Shown: one piece after another, positions 63,846 through 64,000 of the stretch
How positions within the stretch are numbered: the stretch's first letter is position 1
How the letters are laid out: each line of letters starts with the position of its first letter
Assembly: GCA_937959275.1 (NCBI GenBank)
Contig: CALGLU010000107.1
Coordinates: forward strand, 1 to 64,000
Length of the DNA stretch: 64,000 bases
Reading direction: 5' to 3'
Source: an uncultured Saprospiraceae bacterium
GTDB taxonomy: Bacteria > Bacteroidota > Bacteroidia > Chitinophagales > Saprospiraceae
The notes under the pieces: generated by a model
Told to the model about the DNA's origin: nothing
Seen by the model: the letters and a program-made list of their open reading frames with translations, nothing else
The model's database searches: none
Position numbers and translations under genes: made by a program

Positions 63846-64000
63846 TTGCAGCACGTGCTATCGAATAACAAATATATAGGTGTAACAGTTGCTCTACTTG
63901 GAGCAGTCTTATTTTCAATCAAACCAGTGCTGATAAAACTAATCTATCAGGTTGAATCCATTAGCACTCTTCAATTATTAACGCTTAGGATGTTGATCTC
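63846..64000 (+). CDS. EamA/DMT-family permease, start only
   Basis: The frame runs from TTG 63846 (or GTG 63855) to the window end without a stop. It reads NKYIGVTVALLGAVLFSIKP then STLQLLTLRMLI, the first helix and beginning of the second in the drug/metabolite transporter family. The product is cut by the window edge; the start is not certain because no promoter or ATG is seen. Confidence 0.7.
   Translation, partial: MQHVLSNNKYIGVTVALLGAVLFSIKPVLIKLIYQVESISTLQLLTLRMLI

Overview
The window looks like chromosome from a member of the Bacteroidota, probably a Saprospiria/Lewinella-like marine lineage. The pointers are a moderately AT-rich composition, -7 boxes of the TAnnTTTG type (16918, 36021, 47497 and 32005), and gene families largely restricted to or typical of this phylum: DUF3822 next to rsmD, a DUF5723 barrel, a DUF4369/TlpA lipid-side thioredoxin, DUF6580 and DUF1508 repeat proteins. 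The class-level placement is inference; no rRNA is present to confirm it.

1-9.4 kb: a 171-bp palindromic element sits in a decapitated GNAT gene. It is followed by an ABC exporter, a very large DUF1508 protein with an Ala/Glu/Lys rod, a GtrA plus CDP-alcohol phosphatidyltransferase pair, accD and a metalloprotease-like lipoprotein. 9.4-19.1 kb: folC, an MFS permease, a DUF4287/DUF5655 protein, a double AAA+ (CbxX/CfxQ-type) protein, then the compact operon ferredoxin-iscX-ubiA-like-maf. 19.1-31.9 kb: a DUF559 nuclease, prmA, a DinB-like protein, folD, a PAP2 phosphatase, glmM-type mutase, cysteine desulfurase, ribD, a periplasmic thioredoxin, a DUF853 ATPase, a NUC1 nuclease, a PorV-like protein and transaldolase/FSA.

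31.9-52.3 kb: SRP RNA, an RluA-type synthase, mutS, tRNA-Ser(TGA), a 0.5-kb tandem repeat field, a Tat-exported DinB protein, a ModF-like double ATPase, a TlpA-like thioredoxin, the aspartate carbamoyltransferase/pyrR/glnS/argS block, DUF5723, rsmD-DUF3822 and tsaD. Several intergenic gaps hold period-7 microsatellites.

52.4-60.8 kb is the accessory part. It contains a DTW protein and a PIN/DUF6364 toxin-antitoxin pair. Next comes a 3.18-kb segment bounded by perfect 34-bp inverted repeats; it holds an IS1595-type transposase with an HTH passenger, three small secreted or membrane ORFs (two joined by an A-AAA-AAG slippery site), and a string of perfect hairpins. A SEC-C/TPR protein and an ORF-less group II intron follow. 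60.8-64 kb returns to ordinary genes: a cytochrome c-GSDH fusion lipoprotein, a SnoaL-like protein, a DUF697-SHOCT protein with an adjacent 28-residue membrane peptide, and the start of an EamA permease running off the end.

The most unusual items are the palindromic insertion into the GNAT gene, the inverted-repeat-bounded segment with its candidate -1 frameshift and hairpin array, the maturase-less intron, an orphan promoter-terminator unit upstream of mutS, and the 57-bp repeat rod gene.
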